From Chitinophaga sp. H8 (GTDB lineage Bacteria; Bacteroidota; Bacteroidia; Chitinophagales; Chitinophagaceae), in the NCBI RefSeq assembly GCF_040567655.1, contig NZ_JBEXAC010000002.1, positions 1,116,001 to 1,180,000 on the forward strand: DNA of 64,000 nucleotides, given 5' to 3'. Each line of letters opens with the position of its first letter. Within the stretch, counting starts at the first letter, position 1. This document shows positions 24,894 to 33,877 of the stretch, piece after piece. Under the pieces are notes generated by a model that had not been told where the DNA came from, made no database searches, and worked only from the letters and a program-made list of their open reading frames with translations. The position numbers and the translations under genes are program-made.

Positions 24894-26048
24894 ATGGATC
24901 AACAAAGGTTACAGGAATTGTTGGACAAATTTGCCGAAGGACGATGTACCAAAGAAGAAATGGCGGAATTAGAGCAATGGTATGATAATCTTTCGACATA
25001 TAAAAAGAGCAATTCCTCTTTGGCTGAAATAAATGAGGAAGATTTTGTCGACGAAAAGTATCGAAATTTTCAGCGATTGGTTGAAGGATCATCCTTTGAG
25101 GCAAACTCTCCACAACGTATTTGGAATATTCGATGGGTGCAGGTTGCAGCCGGATTAGCACTTTTTACCAGTCTGTATTTCTTAATATGGTACAATAAAC
25201 AGTCTCGGCAGATTGCAGATGTGCCCCCCGCTTCCAGTAGTTATGATATTGTTCCTGGCGAAAGCAAGGCTTTTCTGACACTGGCAGGTGGAGAACGTAT
25301 TCGTCTGGACAATACAACCGGAGGGATAATTGCAAAACAAGGTGGATCAGAAATAAGGAAAGTTGACAGTGGACGCATTGAATACAAAGCGGCACCGGGG
25401 CAACATCAGGCTGTACTATATAATATGGTGTCAACACCCCTGGGAGGACAATATCAAATTATCCTACCCGATGGAAGCCAGGCATGGTTAAATGCAGGGT
25501 CCTCCATTCGATATCCAACTGCATTTATAGGCAATGAACGAAATGTTGAAGTAACGGGTGAGGTTTATCTGGAAGTAGCAAAGAAAAGCGGCATGCCATT
25601 TAAAGTTATGTTACGCGATCAGACGGAAGTGGAAGTATTGGGTACGCATTTCGATATCAATGCCTACGATGACGAAGGAGGAATTACTACTACTCTTCTG
25701 GAAGGCTCCGTAAAGGTTAGTGTCAACGGACAGAGTAAGCTCATACGGCCGGGACAACAAGCGACATCGGCAAACAGCAGTATTACGGTTATCAATGTTC
25801 CTGACGTTTCGTCCACGGTTGCATGGAAAGATGGCTTATTTCACTTTGACAACACTCCTGTGGAGTCAGTTATGCGACAAATCGGACGTTGGTATAATAT
25901 AGAAGTTACCTATAAAGGAACTGCACCAATTGAAAACCTTACAGGAAGGATCAGCCGTAACACGAATCTATCGACTGTACTGGAACTGCTTCATAGCGCA
26001 GGGATCAAGTTCGAAATGAAAAGGGATACAATAATTATTAATCGATGA
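24894..26048 (+). CDS. FecR-type anti-sigma factor, cargo module A
   Basis: From ATG 24894 the protein is 384 aa. The cytoplasmic N-terminus (QELLDKFAEGRCTKEEMAEL) binds sigma. One membrane segment lies near residues 84-101 (VAAGLALFTSLYFLIW). The periplasmic FecR domain contains LPDGSQAWLNAGSSIRYP and GEVYLEVAK, and the C-terminal DUF4974 domain contains FHFDNTPVESVMRQIGRWY, which contacts the STN domain of the TonB receptor. It relays occupancy of the outer-membrane receptor to the sigma factor. An upstream TTG in-frame extension is rejected. Confidence 0.92.
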   Translation: MDQQRLQELLDKFAEGRCTKEEMAELEQWYDNLSTYKKSNSSLAEINEEDFVDEKYRNFQRLVEGSSFEANSPQRIWNIRWVQVAAGLALFTSLYFLIWYNKQSRQIADVPPASSSYDIVPGESKAFLTLAGGERIRLDNTTGGIIAKQGGSEIRKVDSGRIEYKAAPGQHQAVLYNMVSTPLGGQYQIILPDGSQAWLNAGSSIRYPTAFIGNERNVEVTGEVYLEVAKKSGMPFKVMLRDQTEVEVLGTHFDINAYDDEGGITTTLLEGSVKVSVNGQSKLIRPGQQATSANSSITVINVPDVSSTVAWKDGLFHFDNTPVESVMRQIGRWYNIEVTYKGTAPIENLTGRISRNTNLSTVLELLHSAGIKFEMKRDTIIINR

Positions 26049-26132
26049 CGCACCACCTCCCTCAGCCATGTTTAGCATTGGGGGTGATTAGTAGCATTCG
26101 TTTTCTCATGTGCCTACTAGTAATGGCCCAAA

Positions 26133-26162
26133 GCGGGGGGTGTTTCTACACTCCCCTTATAT
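26133..26162 (+). terminator. Possible terminator or attenuator between fecR and susC of module A
   Basis: GGGG-x-TGT / ACA-xx-CCCC hairpin with loop TTCT, followed by TTATATTAAA, 85 bp after the fecR stop and 150 bp before susC. It could reduce read-through into susC. Nothing else is identifiable in 26049-26310. Confidence 0.45.
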
Positions 26163-26310
26163 TAAACCTACTTATGAATATCCAATAACAGAAATGCCGG
26201 AAGCGTTGGACCGCGACCGGCAAAATTGAGGTACCCTTTGATTCAATCTTGCAAGACTGTCACCTATCCATTGGACGGGATAGGGCATTGAATAACCTCA
26301 AATCAAATCT

Positions 26311-29300
26311 ATGCAATTAACTTCTCACTGCAAAGCGTCGGATCACCCTGCGCGGGCGCTACGACGGAACGAAGGAAAAACACGCTACCTGACTAAATGG
26401 CCCATCGCGCTGTTGATCATGCTATGCCTGCACATCGGACAATACGCGACGGGCCAGCAGGTAACTCTATCAAAAAAGGAAGCATCACTGAAAACGGTCC
26501 TTTTTGACATCCAGCAACAGACAGGGTACAATTTTCTTTTCAAGGAATCGATGCTACAAAAAGCAAAACCCGTTACAATTAACGTAAAGGATGCACCGCT
26601 GGCTACTGTTTTGGAGTCGATCTTTAAAGATCAGCCGTTGACTTACTCCATTAAGGACAAATCGATCTCAATCGCTGAGGATGAAAAACGCCAAAGTATC
26701 AATGAAAGTGCTGGAAAGCCGCTTTTTAACGTAACTGGCACCATTGTAAATAGCAATGGAGAGCCGGTAGTAGGCGCGACTGTTTTAGTAAAAGGAACCG
26801 CCAAAGCAATAAGCACAACAGCTTCGGGAGAATACTCATTTTCTAGCATCTCGGGCGATGAAGTTCTCGTGGTAAGTGGTGCAGAGATTGAAACCACGGA
26901 GGTCAAAGTTGCAAATAGAACCTTCCTCCCTATCCGCGTTAGCACGAAAGTAGGTGAATTGGATCAAGTGTTGGTACAAGGATATGGCACCACTACAAAA
27001 CGACTTTCCACCGGCAGCATTGCCCGGGTCACTTCAAAGGAAATAGCGCAACAGCCTGTTACCAACCCACTACTGGCCCTACAGGGAAGAGTTCCTGGCT
27101 TGATCGTCACCCAAACAAATGGCTATGGTAGCGGAAGCATTTCTATTCAAGTGCGGGGCAAGAATTCAATACTCCAGAATTCTGATCCATTTATTATCGT
27201 GGACGGCGTTCCCCTGTCTCCGCAGAATGATAGAATTAATCTGCTCTCAAATGCATCGATGTCGGGAGTGAGTCCGCTATACACGATCAATCCACAGGAC
27301 ATTGAAAGCATAGAGGTACTTAAAGACGCAGATGCAACTGCAATTTACGGTAGCAGGGGTGCTAACGGCGTGGTATTGATAACGACGAAAAAAGGGAAAC
27401 AAGGCAAGCTAAAAATCGATGCCAACATCTATTCTGGATGGAGTCGCGTCACAAGGACGATGGACATGATGAACACTTCTGAGTATGTACAAATGCGGAG
27501 AGAGGCATTTTCAAATGATGGACTTGTGCCCACGGAGTTTGACGCTGCAGATATTTTGCTATGGGACACTACCAGATATACTGATATGAAAAAACTATTC
27601 CTCGGTGGTACCGCCGGTATGACAAATGCCAATATTAGCCTCAGCGGAGGTTCGGAGAACACTCATTTTATAATCAGTGGTAACTATGTTAGAACAACTA
27701 CGGTGCTACCAACGAACCTTGCAGATCATCGGATATCAGGGCACAGTTCCATCTCGCAAGCGTCGAGAAATAAGAGGTTTTCCATAACACTCTCCACCTC
27801 CTATTCCTACACACGTAATTCCGTACCCAATATGGAAGTGAGTCAGTTTATTAACAGGCCGCCAAATATTAAGCTGTATGACTCGATTGGAAATTTGAAT
27901 TGGGAAGAGGGTGGCGTCAGCTTTTACGAAGCCACATATGGCATACAGTACAGCAATCCCTTAGCGGCACTTTATGCTCAATACTTAGGAAATTATAGCA
28001 ACCTGAACAGTTCTATTCGACTTAATTACGACGTATATGGAGGGATAGGATTTAAGATTAATGCTGGGTATAATTCTGTGACAAGCGAGGAACGGTCACT
28101 GAACCCATCAAAAAGCCTTGATCCATTTGATAATCTTAATAATACTCCGAGTGCAAGTTTTGCACGCGGTAGTAACGCAAACTGGATAGTTGAACCGCAG
28201 GTTATTTTTAAACGAGCATTCCCATTTGGGCGATTTGATGCGGTTCTTGGCAGCACAATACAGAAGCAATCCAATGCCGGATTAACTGTGTTTGGTTCAG
28301 ATTACCAAGATGACGCTCTACTGGGATCTATTAGCGGTGCGGGAAAAGTATTTGCCAGTAATGCCTATTCTCAGTATCGCTATGCAGCGGTTTTCGGGAG
28401 GATTAGCTATAATTTCAACGATAAATATCTGCTTAATCTGTCGGGCCGCAGGGACGGCTCGAGTAGATTTGGGTATGCAAATCAGTTTGCAAATTTCGGC
28501 GCTGTTGGCGCAGGGTGGATTTTTTCTAAAGAGGAATTTTTCTCAAAGCATCTCCCCTGGCTAAACTTCGGCAAACTTAAGGCTAGCTACGGGGTAACAG
28601 GAAATGACGGGATCGGCAACTATGCGTTTTTAGATACATGGAGCAGCAGCGGAAGTACCTATCAAGGTATTCCGAGTCTAAATCCATCAACTCTTTTTAA
28701 CCCGCTCCTTGCTTGGGAACTGAATAAGAAGATTAACCTGGGTATCGATATTGCTGTTCTCGCCCAACGATTCCAATTCTCTGTTGAATACTTCAGGAAC
28801 CGATCAAGCAATCAACTGGTAAATTACAGTTTGCCAATCCAAACTGGCTTTTCCTCTGTTCTGGCCAATAGAAAGGCAACAGTTCAAAACACCGGGTTCG
28901 AGCTTGCATTGGAAAGTGCCAATATCAAAACACACGCGTTCGAATGGACATCAAGGCTAAATATCTCTTTTATTCGAAACAAACTCATCGCATTTCCAGC
29001 TATCGAAAAGTCAAGTTATGCTAATACTTTGTTTGTTGGACAATCGCTATCGACGAAAGCATTGTATCAGTTTGCTGGAATAGATCAAACAACAGGTTTG
29101 TACGCATTTGTGGATGTAAATGGTGATGGGATTCTAAATGGTGCAGACAAGGTCGTATTTATGAATACCGATCCCAAATGCTATGGGGGACTACAGAATA
29201 CTGTACGCATCGGAAGCTTTCAAGCAGATTTTCTCTTGCAGTTTACCCATCAAAAGGGTCGAAACTACTTGGGGACAATTGGAGGCTATCCTCCAGGGAT

Positions 29301-29649
29301 AGCCTTTACAAATCAGCCACAGATTGCCCTTAATCGTTGGCAGAAAGAACAGGACAATACAGATATACAAAAATATACCACTACTCCTGACAGTAAGTTC
29401 TTCTTGTTGCAATCGTCAGATATAGTGTTTTCTAATGCATCATTTGTTCGTCTCAAAAACATAGCGATATCCTATAATGTGCCTCCTCACGTTCTGAGGA
29501 AATTGAAAGTCGAACAAGCACGGCTTTATGTTCAAGGGCAAAACATTTTTACGATAACCGACTACATCGGGGCCGATCCTGAAACGCAAAACATGTATGC
29601 TATGCCTCCGCTCAGAACCATAACGGTCGGTATTCAATTAACCCTTTAA
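26311..29649 (+). CDS. SusC/RagA TonB-dependent outer-membrane transporter, cargo module A
   Basis: This 1112-aa protein has a signal segment at about 30-49, then an STN domain (VTLSKKEASLKTVLFDIQ ... LPLTYSIKD-like part), which marks FecR-sigma signalling. A carboxypeptidase-regulatory-like domain (FNVTGTIVNSNGEPVVGATV) and a plug (YGTTTKRLSTGSI ... LQGRVPGLIV ... IRVDGVPL-type IIVDGVPL) follow, with a 22-strand barrel to the end. It imports or moves a substrate too large for porins, powered by TonB. The substrate is unknown, because no hydrolase is encoded with it. It pairs with the SusD gene 9 bp downstream. Confidence 0.95.
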   Translation: MQLTSHCKASDHPARALRRNEGKTRYLTKWPIALLIMLCLHIGQYATGQQVTLSKKEASLKTVLFDIQQQTGYNFLFKESMLQKAKPVTINVKDAPLATVLESIFKDQPLTYSIKDKSISIAEDEKRQSINESAGKPLFNVTGTIVNSNGEPVVGATVLVKGTAKAISTTASGEYSFSSISGDEVLVVSGAEIETTEVKVANRTFLPIRVSTKVGELDQVLVQGYGTTTKRLSTGSIARVTSKEIAQQPVTNPLLALQGRVPGLIVTQTNGYGSGSISIQVRGKNSILQNSDPFIIVDGVPLSPQNDRINLLSNASMSGVSPLYTINPQDIESIEVLKDADATAIYGSRGANGVVLITTKKGKQGKLKIDANIYSGWSRVTRTMDMMNTSEYVQMRREAFSNDGLVPTEFDAADILLWDTTRYTDMKKLFLGGTAGMTNANISLSGGSENTHFIISGNYVRTTTVLPTNLADHRISGHSSISQASRNKRFSITLSTSYSYTRNSVPNMEVSQFINRPPNIKLYDSIGNLNWEEGGVSFYEATYGIQYSNPLAALYAQYLGNYSNLNSSIRLNYDVYGGIGFKINAGYNSVTSEERSLNPSKSLDPFDNLNNTPSASFARGSNANWIVEPQVIFKRAFPFGRFDAVLGSTIQKQSNAGLTVFGSDYQDDALLGSISGAGKVFASNAYSQYRYAAVFGRISYNFNDKYLLNLSGRRDGSSRFGYANQFANFGAVGAGWIFSKEEFFSKHLPWLNFGKLKASYGVTGNDGIGNYAFLDTWSSSGSTYQGIPSLNPSTLFNPLLAWELNKKINLGIDIAVLAQRFQFSVEYFRNRSSNQLVNYSLPIQTGFSSVLANRKATVQNTGFELALESANIKTHAFEWTSRLNISFIRNKLIAFPAIEKSSYANTLFVGQSLSTKALYQFAGIDQTTGLYAFVDVNGDGILNGADKVVFMNTDPKCYGGLQNTVRIGSFQADFLLQFTHQKGRNYLGTIGGYPPGIAFTNQPQIALNRWQKEQDNTDIQKYTTTPDSKFFLLQSSDIVFSNASFVRLKNIAISYNVPPHVLRKLKVEQARLYVQGQNIFTITDYIGADPETQNMYAMPPLRTITVGIQLTL

Positions 29650-29658
29650 AACAGCAGT

Positions 29659-31050
29659 ATGCAAAATAACATATCAGTTAGAATAGTAGTCCTTCTTACA
29701 CTTTTATCTGCGGGCGCTTGCAAGAAATTCGTGACAATTGAACCAGCGCCATCGCTGATTAAAACGGAGAGAATATTTACCTCCGATAAGACAGCACTTT
29801 CCGCAGCGTCCGGCGTTTATATTGCTATGCGTGTAGGACCGACGCTCTTTTATAATGCTGGAATGACTCTTTATGGCGGCTTGATTTCTGATGAAATAAT
29901 ACCCAGCAATCCCAATTCGGATACTCGGGCTTTTTTTGAAGCTGACTTGGTGGCAAATAATACGACAGTAACTGGATTTTATGCTCTTTTATACCAGGTG
30001 ATTTATCGGTGTAACGCGGCATTGGAAGGACTGGAAGGGAGCCATTCGTTGACTCCAGGCCTAAAAGACCAATTAATTGGTGAGATGAAGTTTGTTCGCG
30101 CTCTACAATACTACTATTTAGTAAATCTGTGGGATGATGTTCCACTGGTCACAACTTCCGACTACCAGGTGAATGCAACATTGGCACGAACTCCAATGAC
30201 GAAAATCTTTGAGTGGATGGAAGTTGAACTTAAACAGTCAGTTTCGCTTTTACAGCCCGAGTACCCCAGTCCTGGAAAGGTTCGCCCAAATCGATGGGCG
30301 GCCTTAATGTTACTTGCTAGGTTGTATCAGCAGGAGAAAAAATGGGATTTACTGGAAGATGTGACTACAAATATTCTTAGATCAGGCGCTTATAGTTTGG
30401 TTCCAGGCAGCTCATTACAAAACGTATTTGCAAAAAACTCCTCTGAGACCGTATGGGAGCTGGCCAGCCCGAATGAGACGCAGTTAGTGGGTGACGCGAC
30501 CATCTTTGTCCCTGTGTCACCAACGGTACGGCCAGCATACACCTTGTCGCCTGGCTTGCTTAACAGCTTTGAGCCAAATGACCGCCGAGGTCAGGTGGGC
30601 ACTTGGGTCGGCAAAAACATTGTAAATGCAATCGAGTACGTCTATCCCCGGAAATACGGGCAACGAACACTAATAGTAAACACGAGCCCTACAGAGTATA
30701 AGGTTGTGTTTAGGTTAGCTGAAGCATATTTGCTTCGGGCTGAAGCAAGAGCCAATATGGTTGAAATCCTACAAGCACAAGCTGATATCAACAAGATCAG
30801 GGAGCGGGCCGGACTTACCGAATCGGCAGCAGATAACAAAGAATTGCTGCTTGCAGCCATTGCCGAAGAAAGAAGACATGAGTTCTTTTGCGAATGGGGA
30901 CACAGATGGATTGATCTAAAAAGGACAGGAATGAGTGATATCGTCCTCGCCCCACTGAAAAGCAAATGGCAATCCTACGATGTGAACTTCCCCGTACCCG
31001 AAAAGGAGCTTCTTTACAATCCCTATTTAGTACAGAATCCAGGATTTTAA
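29659..31050 (+). CDS. SusD/RagB-type substrate-binding lipoprotein, cargo module A
   Basis: This 463-aa protein has a lipoprotein signal with lipobox LSAGAC (Cys21), the SusD TPR-like helical body (VRALQYYYLVNLWDDVPLV, around residue 135-155) and the conserved C-terminal block IAEERRHEFFCEWGHRWIDLKRTG. It forms the lid of the SusC channel on the cell surface and captures substrate. It lies 9 bp after susC and 9 bp before the thioredoxin-like gene, so all three are one operon. Confidence 0.93.
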   Translation: MQNNISVRIVVLLTLLSAGACKKFVTIEPAPSLIKTERIFTSDKTALSAASGVYIAMRVGPTLFYNAGMTLYGGLISDEIIPSNPNSDTRAFFEADLVANNTTVTGFYALLYQVIYRCNAALEGLEGSHSLTPGLKDQLIGEMKFVRALQYYYLVNLWDDVPLVTTSDYQVNATLARTPMTKIFEWMEVELKQSVSLLQPEYPSPGKVRPNRWAALMLLARLYQQEKKWDLLEDVTTNILRSGAYSLVPGSSLQNVFAKNSSETVWELASPNETQLVGDATIFVPVSPTVRPAYTLSPGLLNSFEPNDRRGQVGTWVGKNIVNAIEYVYPRKYGQRTLIVNTSPTEYKVVFRLAEAYLLRAEARANMVEILQAQADINKIRERAGLTESAADNKELLLAAIAEERRHEFFCEWGHRWIDLKRTGMSDIVLAPLKSKWQSYDVNFPVPEKELLYNPYLVQNPGF

Positions 31051-31059
31051 TTTAAACTT

Positions 31060-32340
31060 ATGAAACAAACATTCTTTGCAATTTGCATCTGCATATTTTC
31101 AATATACAATCAAGCCGAAGCCCAGGCACTTCGAATTGGTGACACTGTCCCGCACACAAGGTTGCCTGCAAGCAATTATAAAAAAGATTATATTGATCTG
31201 GCCGAATTTAAAGGGAAAACCACCCTACTTGTATTTTGGTCGTATATATGTGTCAACTGTTTTAAGTCATTCCCAAAAATAGATTCCCTTCAAAGGGAGT
31301 TTGGCGAAAACGTGCAGATTATTATGGTCGACCGTCATTCGGCGGCTTCCACAGACTCCTTCTTTCAGAAACGAAAAAGAATTTTTCGACCCGACCTGCC
31401 GATGATTCATGACACAGCAGTAATGCCCAAACTATTCCCGTACAATAGTGTGCCTTTTCATGTATGGATAGATAAAAATGGCAAAGTACTGCATAAAACA
31501 GGTGGGTTCAGCACAACAAGGGAAAACTTAGCCTCGGTCATAAATGGTGGTAAGTTGAGGATAGCAGAGTATGAACCCGTCTATTTTAAACCCTCATTAT
31601 TTGATACCTCATATAAGGAGGACCTCACTTATTTCTCGTATTTGTCCCGCTGTATCGGTAATCTGCACTTGACAAGTTTAAGGGGAGGGCCGAACGAGCT
31701 GTATTACTCCTGCCAATCCGTTGCGAGTCTTTATGTTAAGGCATATAATGAAGGTGGAAAGTTTAAATTTGATCGACCTGGCAGAGTGCGCTATATGTTT
31801 CGAGACTCATCCCGCTATGTTCTTCCCTCAGACAGGTCAGTGATTCCAGAATGGCTCGCATCAAACGGGTATAATTATCACCAATTAGTCCCAAAAGAAC
31901 TCGGTAATCGGCGATTTCAGATAATGAGAGAAGACCTAAATCGTGTGTTTCCTGTCACGGCTCAACCTGTCACCCGTCGGGTTAAGTGCCTGGTACTGGG
32001 AAGACTTCCAAATATTGACCGACTTAGAACAAAAGGTGGACAACCCAAACGCAACTTTGTTTACCTTGGCTTAAAGGCAGTTGAAGAGTACAACAAAAAG
32101 GAACTTCAGAATGTACCATACAGTGAGTTCTCTGGAATAATGAGTGGTACTCTTGAAACTATTTACCAAATGCCGGTAGTCGACTCTACTGGATTTAAAG
32201 GAAACATTGATATTGCACTTACACCTGAAGCAATTGACACTGAAAACCTCCGCTTGCTACAATCCGAATTGAAGAAGTATGGGATTCTATTGGAGGAAAA
32301 GGTATGTCCAATTAAAATCCTAGAATTGACTGACAGATAA
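31060..32340 (+). CDS. Secreted TlpA-like thioredoxin with unknown C-terminal domain, module A
   Basis: This 426-aa protein has a signal peptide ending QAEAQA, a thioredoxin fold (residues about 25-165) with active site Cys64-Val-Asn-Cys67 in WSYICVNCF, and the cis-Pro loop VPFHVWID. Residues 170-426 form an extra domain I do not recognise, unlike ordinary TlpA. It likely acts as a periplasmic dithiol oxidoreductase. The same cargo encodes MauE-type membrane proteins and Cys-pair peptides, natural redox partners. It is third in the susC-susD-tlpA operon. Confidence 0.85.
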   Translation: MKQTFFAICICIFSIYNQAEAQALRIGDTVPHTRLPASNYKKDYIDLAEFKGKTTLLVFWSYICVNCFKSFPKIDSLQREFGENVQIIMVDRHSAASTDSFFQKRKRIFRPDLPMIHDTAVMPKLFPYNSVPFHVWIDKNGKVLHKTGGFSTTRENLASVINGGKLRIAEYEPVYFKPSLFDTSYKEDLTYFSYLSRCIGNLHLTSLRGGPNELYYSCQSVASLYVKAYNEGGKFKFDRPGRVRYMFRDSSRYVLPSDRSVIPEWLASNGYNYHQLVPKELGNRRFQIMREDLNRVFPVTAQPVTRRVKCLVLGRLPNIDRLRTKGGQPKRNFVYLGLKAVEEYNKKELQNVPYSEFSGIMSGTLETIYQMPVVDSTGFKGNIDIALTPEAIDTENLRLLQSELKKYGILLEEKVCPIKILELTDR

Positions 32341-32359
32341 TTTTGAGTACAAATATTCG

Positions 32360-32393
32360 AAGCCATCAATGCGTCCTGCATGGATGGCTTTTT
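32360..32393 (+). terminator. Terminator of the module A susC-susD-tlpA operon
   Basis: AAGCCATC / GATGGCTT stem extended by ATGC/GCAT with one mismatch, then TTTTT. It lies 20 bp after the thioredoxin gene, between convergent operons. Confidence 0.8.
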
Positions 32394-32402
32394 ACTCTTC
32401 AC

Positions 32403-32732
32403 TTAGTTCTCTCTATAAATGTCGCTATCCACCCCAGCCGATGGTAGGGGCTGTCCAATTGAACGTACAATATTTGAGCCCCTCATACAAAGTAGATTCC
32501 CCGAGAAGTCACATGGAACTGGTACGGCATTTGGCACCAATTGGTCCTGCGCCAGCGGTACTGCGGTATTGGAATACTGAATAGAGGAAATATGCACACC
32601 GTCAGTGGTTTCATACCAGTACGAATAGCTTGAAAGTACTCTATTATTTTTTCTTACATCGGCAAAGCCATTTAAGCACAAAACAATCGCAATCATTATC
32701 GTAGTGAAGACTGAGATCTTTATCCTTTTCAT
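32403..32732 (-). CDS. Small secreted Cys-pair peptide 2, module A (DUF6520-like)
   Basis: From the ATG at 32730-32732 the product is 109 aa, the same length as its upstream paralogue; the longer frame is rejected. It has a hydrophobic export signal (about residues 5-24), then SYWYETTDGVHISSIQYSN, and two cysteines Cys74 and Cys82 in PVPCDFSGNLLCMRGS. The pattern resembles small DUF6520-like proteins often found near MauE genes in Bacteroidota (from memory). Its function is unknown. It is last in the convergent group AraC-MauE-peptide-peptide. Confidence 0.7.
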   Translation of the reverse strand: MKRIKISVFTTIMIAIVLCLNGFADVRKNNRVLSSYSYWYETTDGVHISSIQYSNTAVPLAQDQLVPNAVPVPCDFSGNLLCMRGSNIVRSIGQPLPSAGVDSDIYREN

Positions 32733-32840
32733 TGTGTGAGTTTGTAATACGCCTTTAACAAAGCATAATAGGTTAAAACATAATCTGCCCAACAAATTAT
32801 TCCATTCCGATTGTAGGAGCTTTTTCCTCCCACCCTAGTA

Positions 32841-32876
32841 GAAATCATCCACGCCTATTCTAGCATGGATGATTTC
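32841..32876 (-). terminator. Hairpin between the two peptide genes of module A
   Basis: An 11-bp perfect stem GAAATCATCCA / TGGATGATTTC with a 14-nt loop lies just downstream of the first peptide gene on the minus strand. The U-run is weak, so it may be a partial terminator that lowers expression of peptide 2. Confidence 0.5.
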
Positions 32877-32884
32877 GGTTTCGG

Positions 32885-33214
32885 CTAGTTCTGCTTATTG
32901 ATGTCACTATCGGGTGCTGCCGAAGGAAGGTTTTGCCCAATTGTGCGAGCAACAGTTGAGCCACGCATGCAAAGCGTTTCCCCGGAAAAGTCGCATGGAA
33001 CATCCACGTTGTTGGGGATCAGTTCATCTTGGGCCAACGGCTGTGCGGTGTTAGAGTATTTGATTGCGGCAACGTGTGACCCGTCAGTGGTTTCATACCA
33101 GTAGGGATACTGTTGAAGCAACCGCTGGCTTTTCTTTACAGTAGTAAAGGCACTTAAGCCAAGAACAATGGCAACTGCAATAGCTGCAAACGCTGAAATT
33201 TTTAACTTTTTCAT
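32885..33214 (-). CDS. Small secreted Cys-pair peptide 1, module A (DUF6520-like)
   Basis: This 109-aa protein has an export signal (about residues 5-24), a mature part with YWYETTDGSHVAAIKYSN, and Cys74/Cys82 in DVPCDFSGETLCMRGS. It is strongly similar along its whole length to the next peptide gene, and both keep the two cysteines 8 positions apart. It follows the MauE gene by only 17 bp on the minus strand, so peptide and MauE are made together. Role unknown; a substrate or partner of the MauE/TlpA thiol system is a reasonable inference. Confidence 0.75.
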   Translation of the reverse strand: MKKLKISAFAAIAVAIVLGLSAFTTVKKSQRLLQQYPYWYETTDGSHVAAIKYSNTAQPLAQDELIPNNVDVPCDFSGETLCMRGSTVARTIGQNLPSAAPDSDINKQN

Positions 33215-33231
33215 GGTTTATTATTTTAAGG

Positions 33232-33714
33232 TTAAAATATGGCTTTGATTGTTGCTGATGATTTGAATAATTTAGAAATTTGAATTGAGCTTAACCCTGA
33301 ATTCAAAATGAATCCAACTATTGATAATGTCAGTAAAAACAAATTGAAAACTATGTGTTCTCCAAAGGTCAGACTGCTGATAAACCCACCACAACTGCAT
33401 GGCAGTTTTGAAGCGAATAATTTCATCATGCTTAAGTAACCTGTAAACAATATTAGTAGCATCATAGATAAACCAAATCCGAGTGTCTTCAGTCGACTAT
33501 GCTGCAATAATAGCAGTAGTACGATAAGTATTTCCAATGCCGGAATCGTAATTGCTGACAGCGTCGGAAAGTTCCTGAATACTGGCACCTGTCTAAAATG
33601 CATTACAAAACCCGTATGGCCAAATATCTTCTGATAAGCGGTGTAGGAATACACAATGCATAGAACGACTGCAGCAACTTCAGTTAGAATTGCTTTTAGC
33701 TTCATTGTCATCAA
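33232..33714 (-). CDS. MauE/DoxX-like integral membrane redox protein, module A
   Basis: This 160-aa protein has four hydrophobic segments. The loop before the last holds KLPCSCGGFISSL, with Cys106 and Cys108, a conserved CxCGG motif of MauE-like proteins. MauE is needed for formation of disulfide-rich methylamine dehydrogenase in other bacteria; here there is no mau cluster. A membrane step in making or breaking disulfides of the adjacent peptides is inference. The annotated start is the first Met of MMTMKLK; starts within these four residues are equivalent. Confidence 0.85.
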   Translation of the reverse strand: MMTMKLKAILTEVAAVVLCIVYSYTAYQKIFGHTGFVMHFRQVPVFRNFPTLSAITIPALEILIVLLLLLQHSRLKTLGFGLSMMLLILFTGYLSMMKLFASKLPCSCGGFISSLTFGEHIVFNLFLLTLSIVGFILNSGLSSIQISKLFKSSATIKAIF

Positions 33715-33877
33715 TTGTTGGGATTGTGGGCCGTGTCTTCCTGTCTAATACTTGTGGTTTATCCTCAGCATAGGTAGTTCTCCGAGATACATTTCTTTGG
33801 TTATTTTGACCGGCAATAGCCCTTTATTCTGTTGTAAAGATAGATTCACAAAAACAAACATCAGTTAGGAGGAAAGG

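Noticed and set aside
32403..32795. 130-aa reading of the second module A peptide
   Set aside because: The first 21 residues precede the export signal and are absent in the 109-aa paralogue, which starts at the matching Met.
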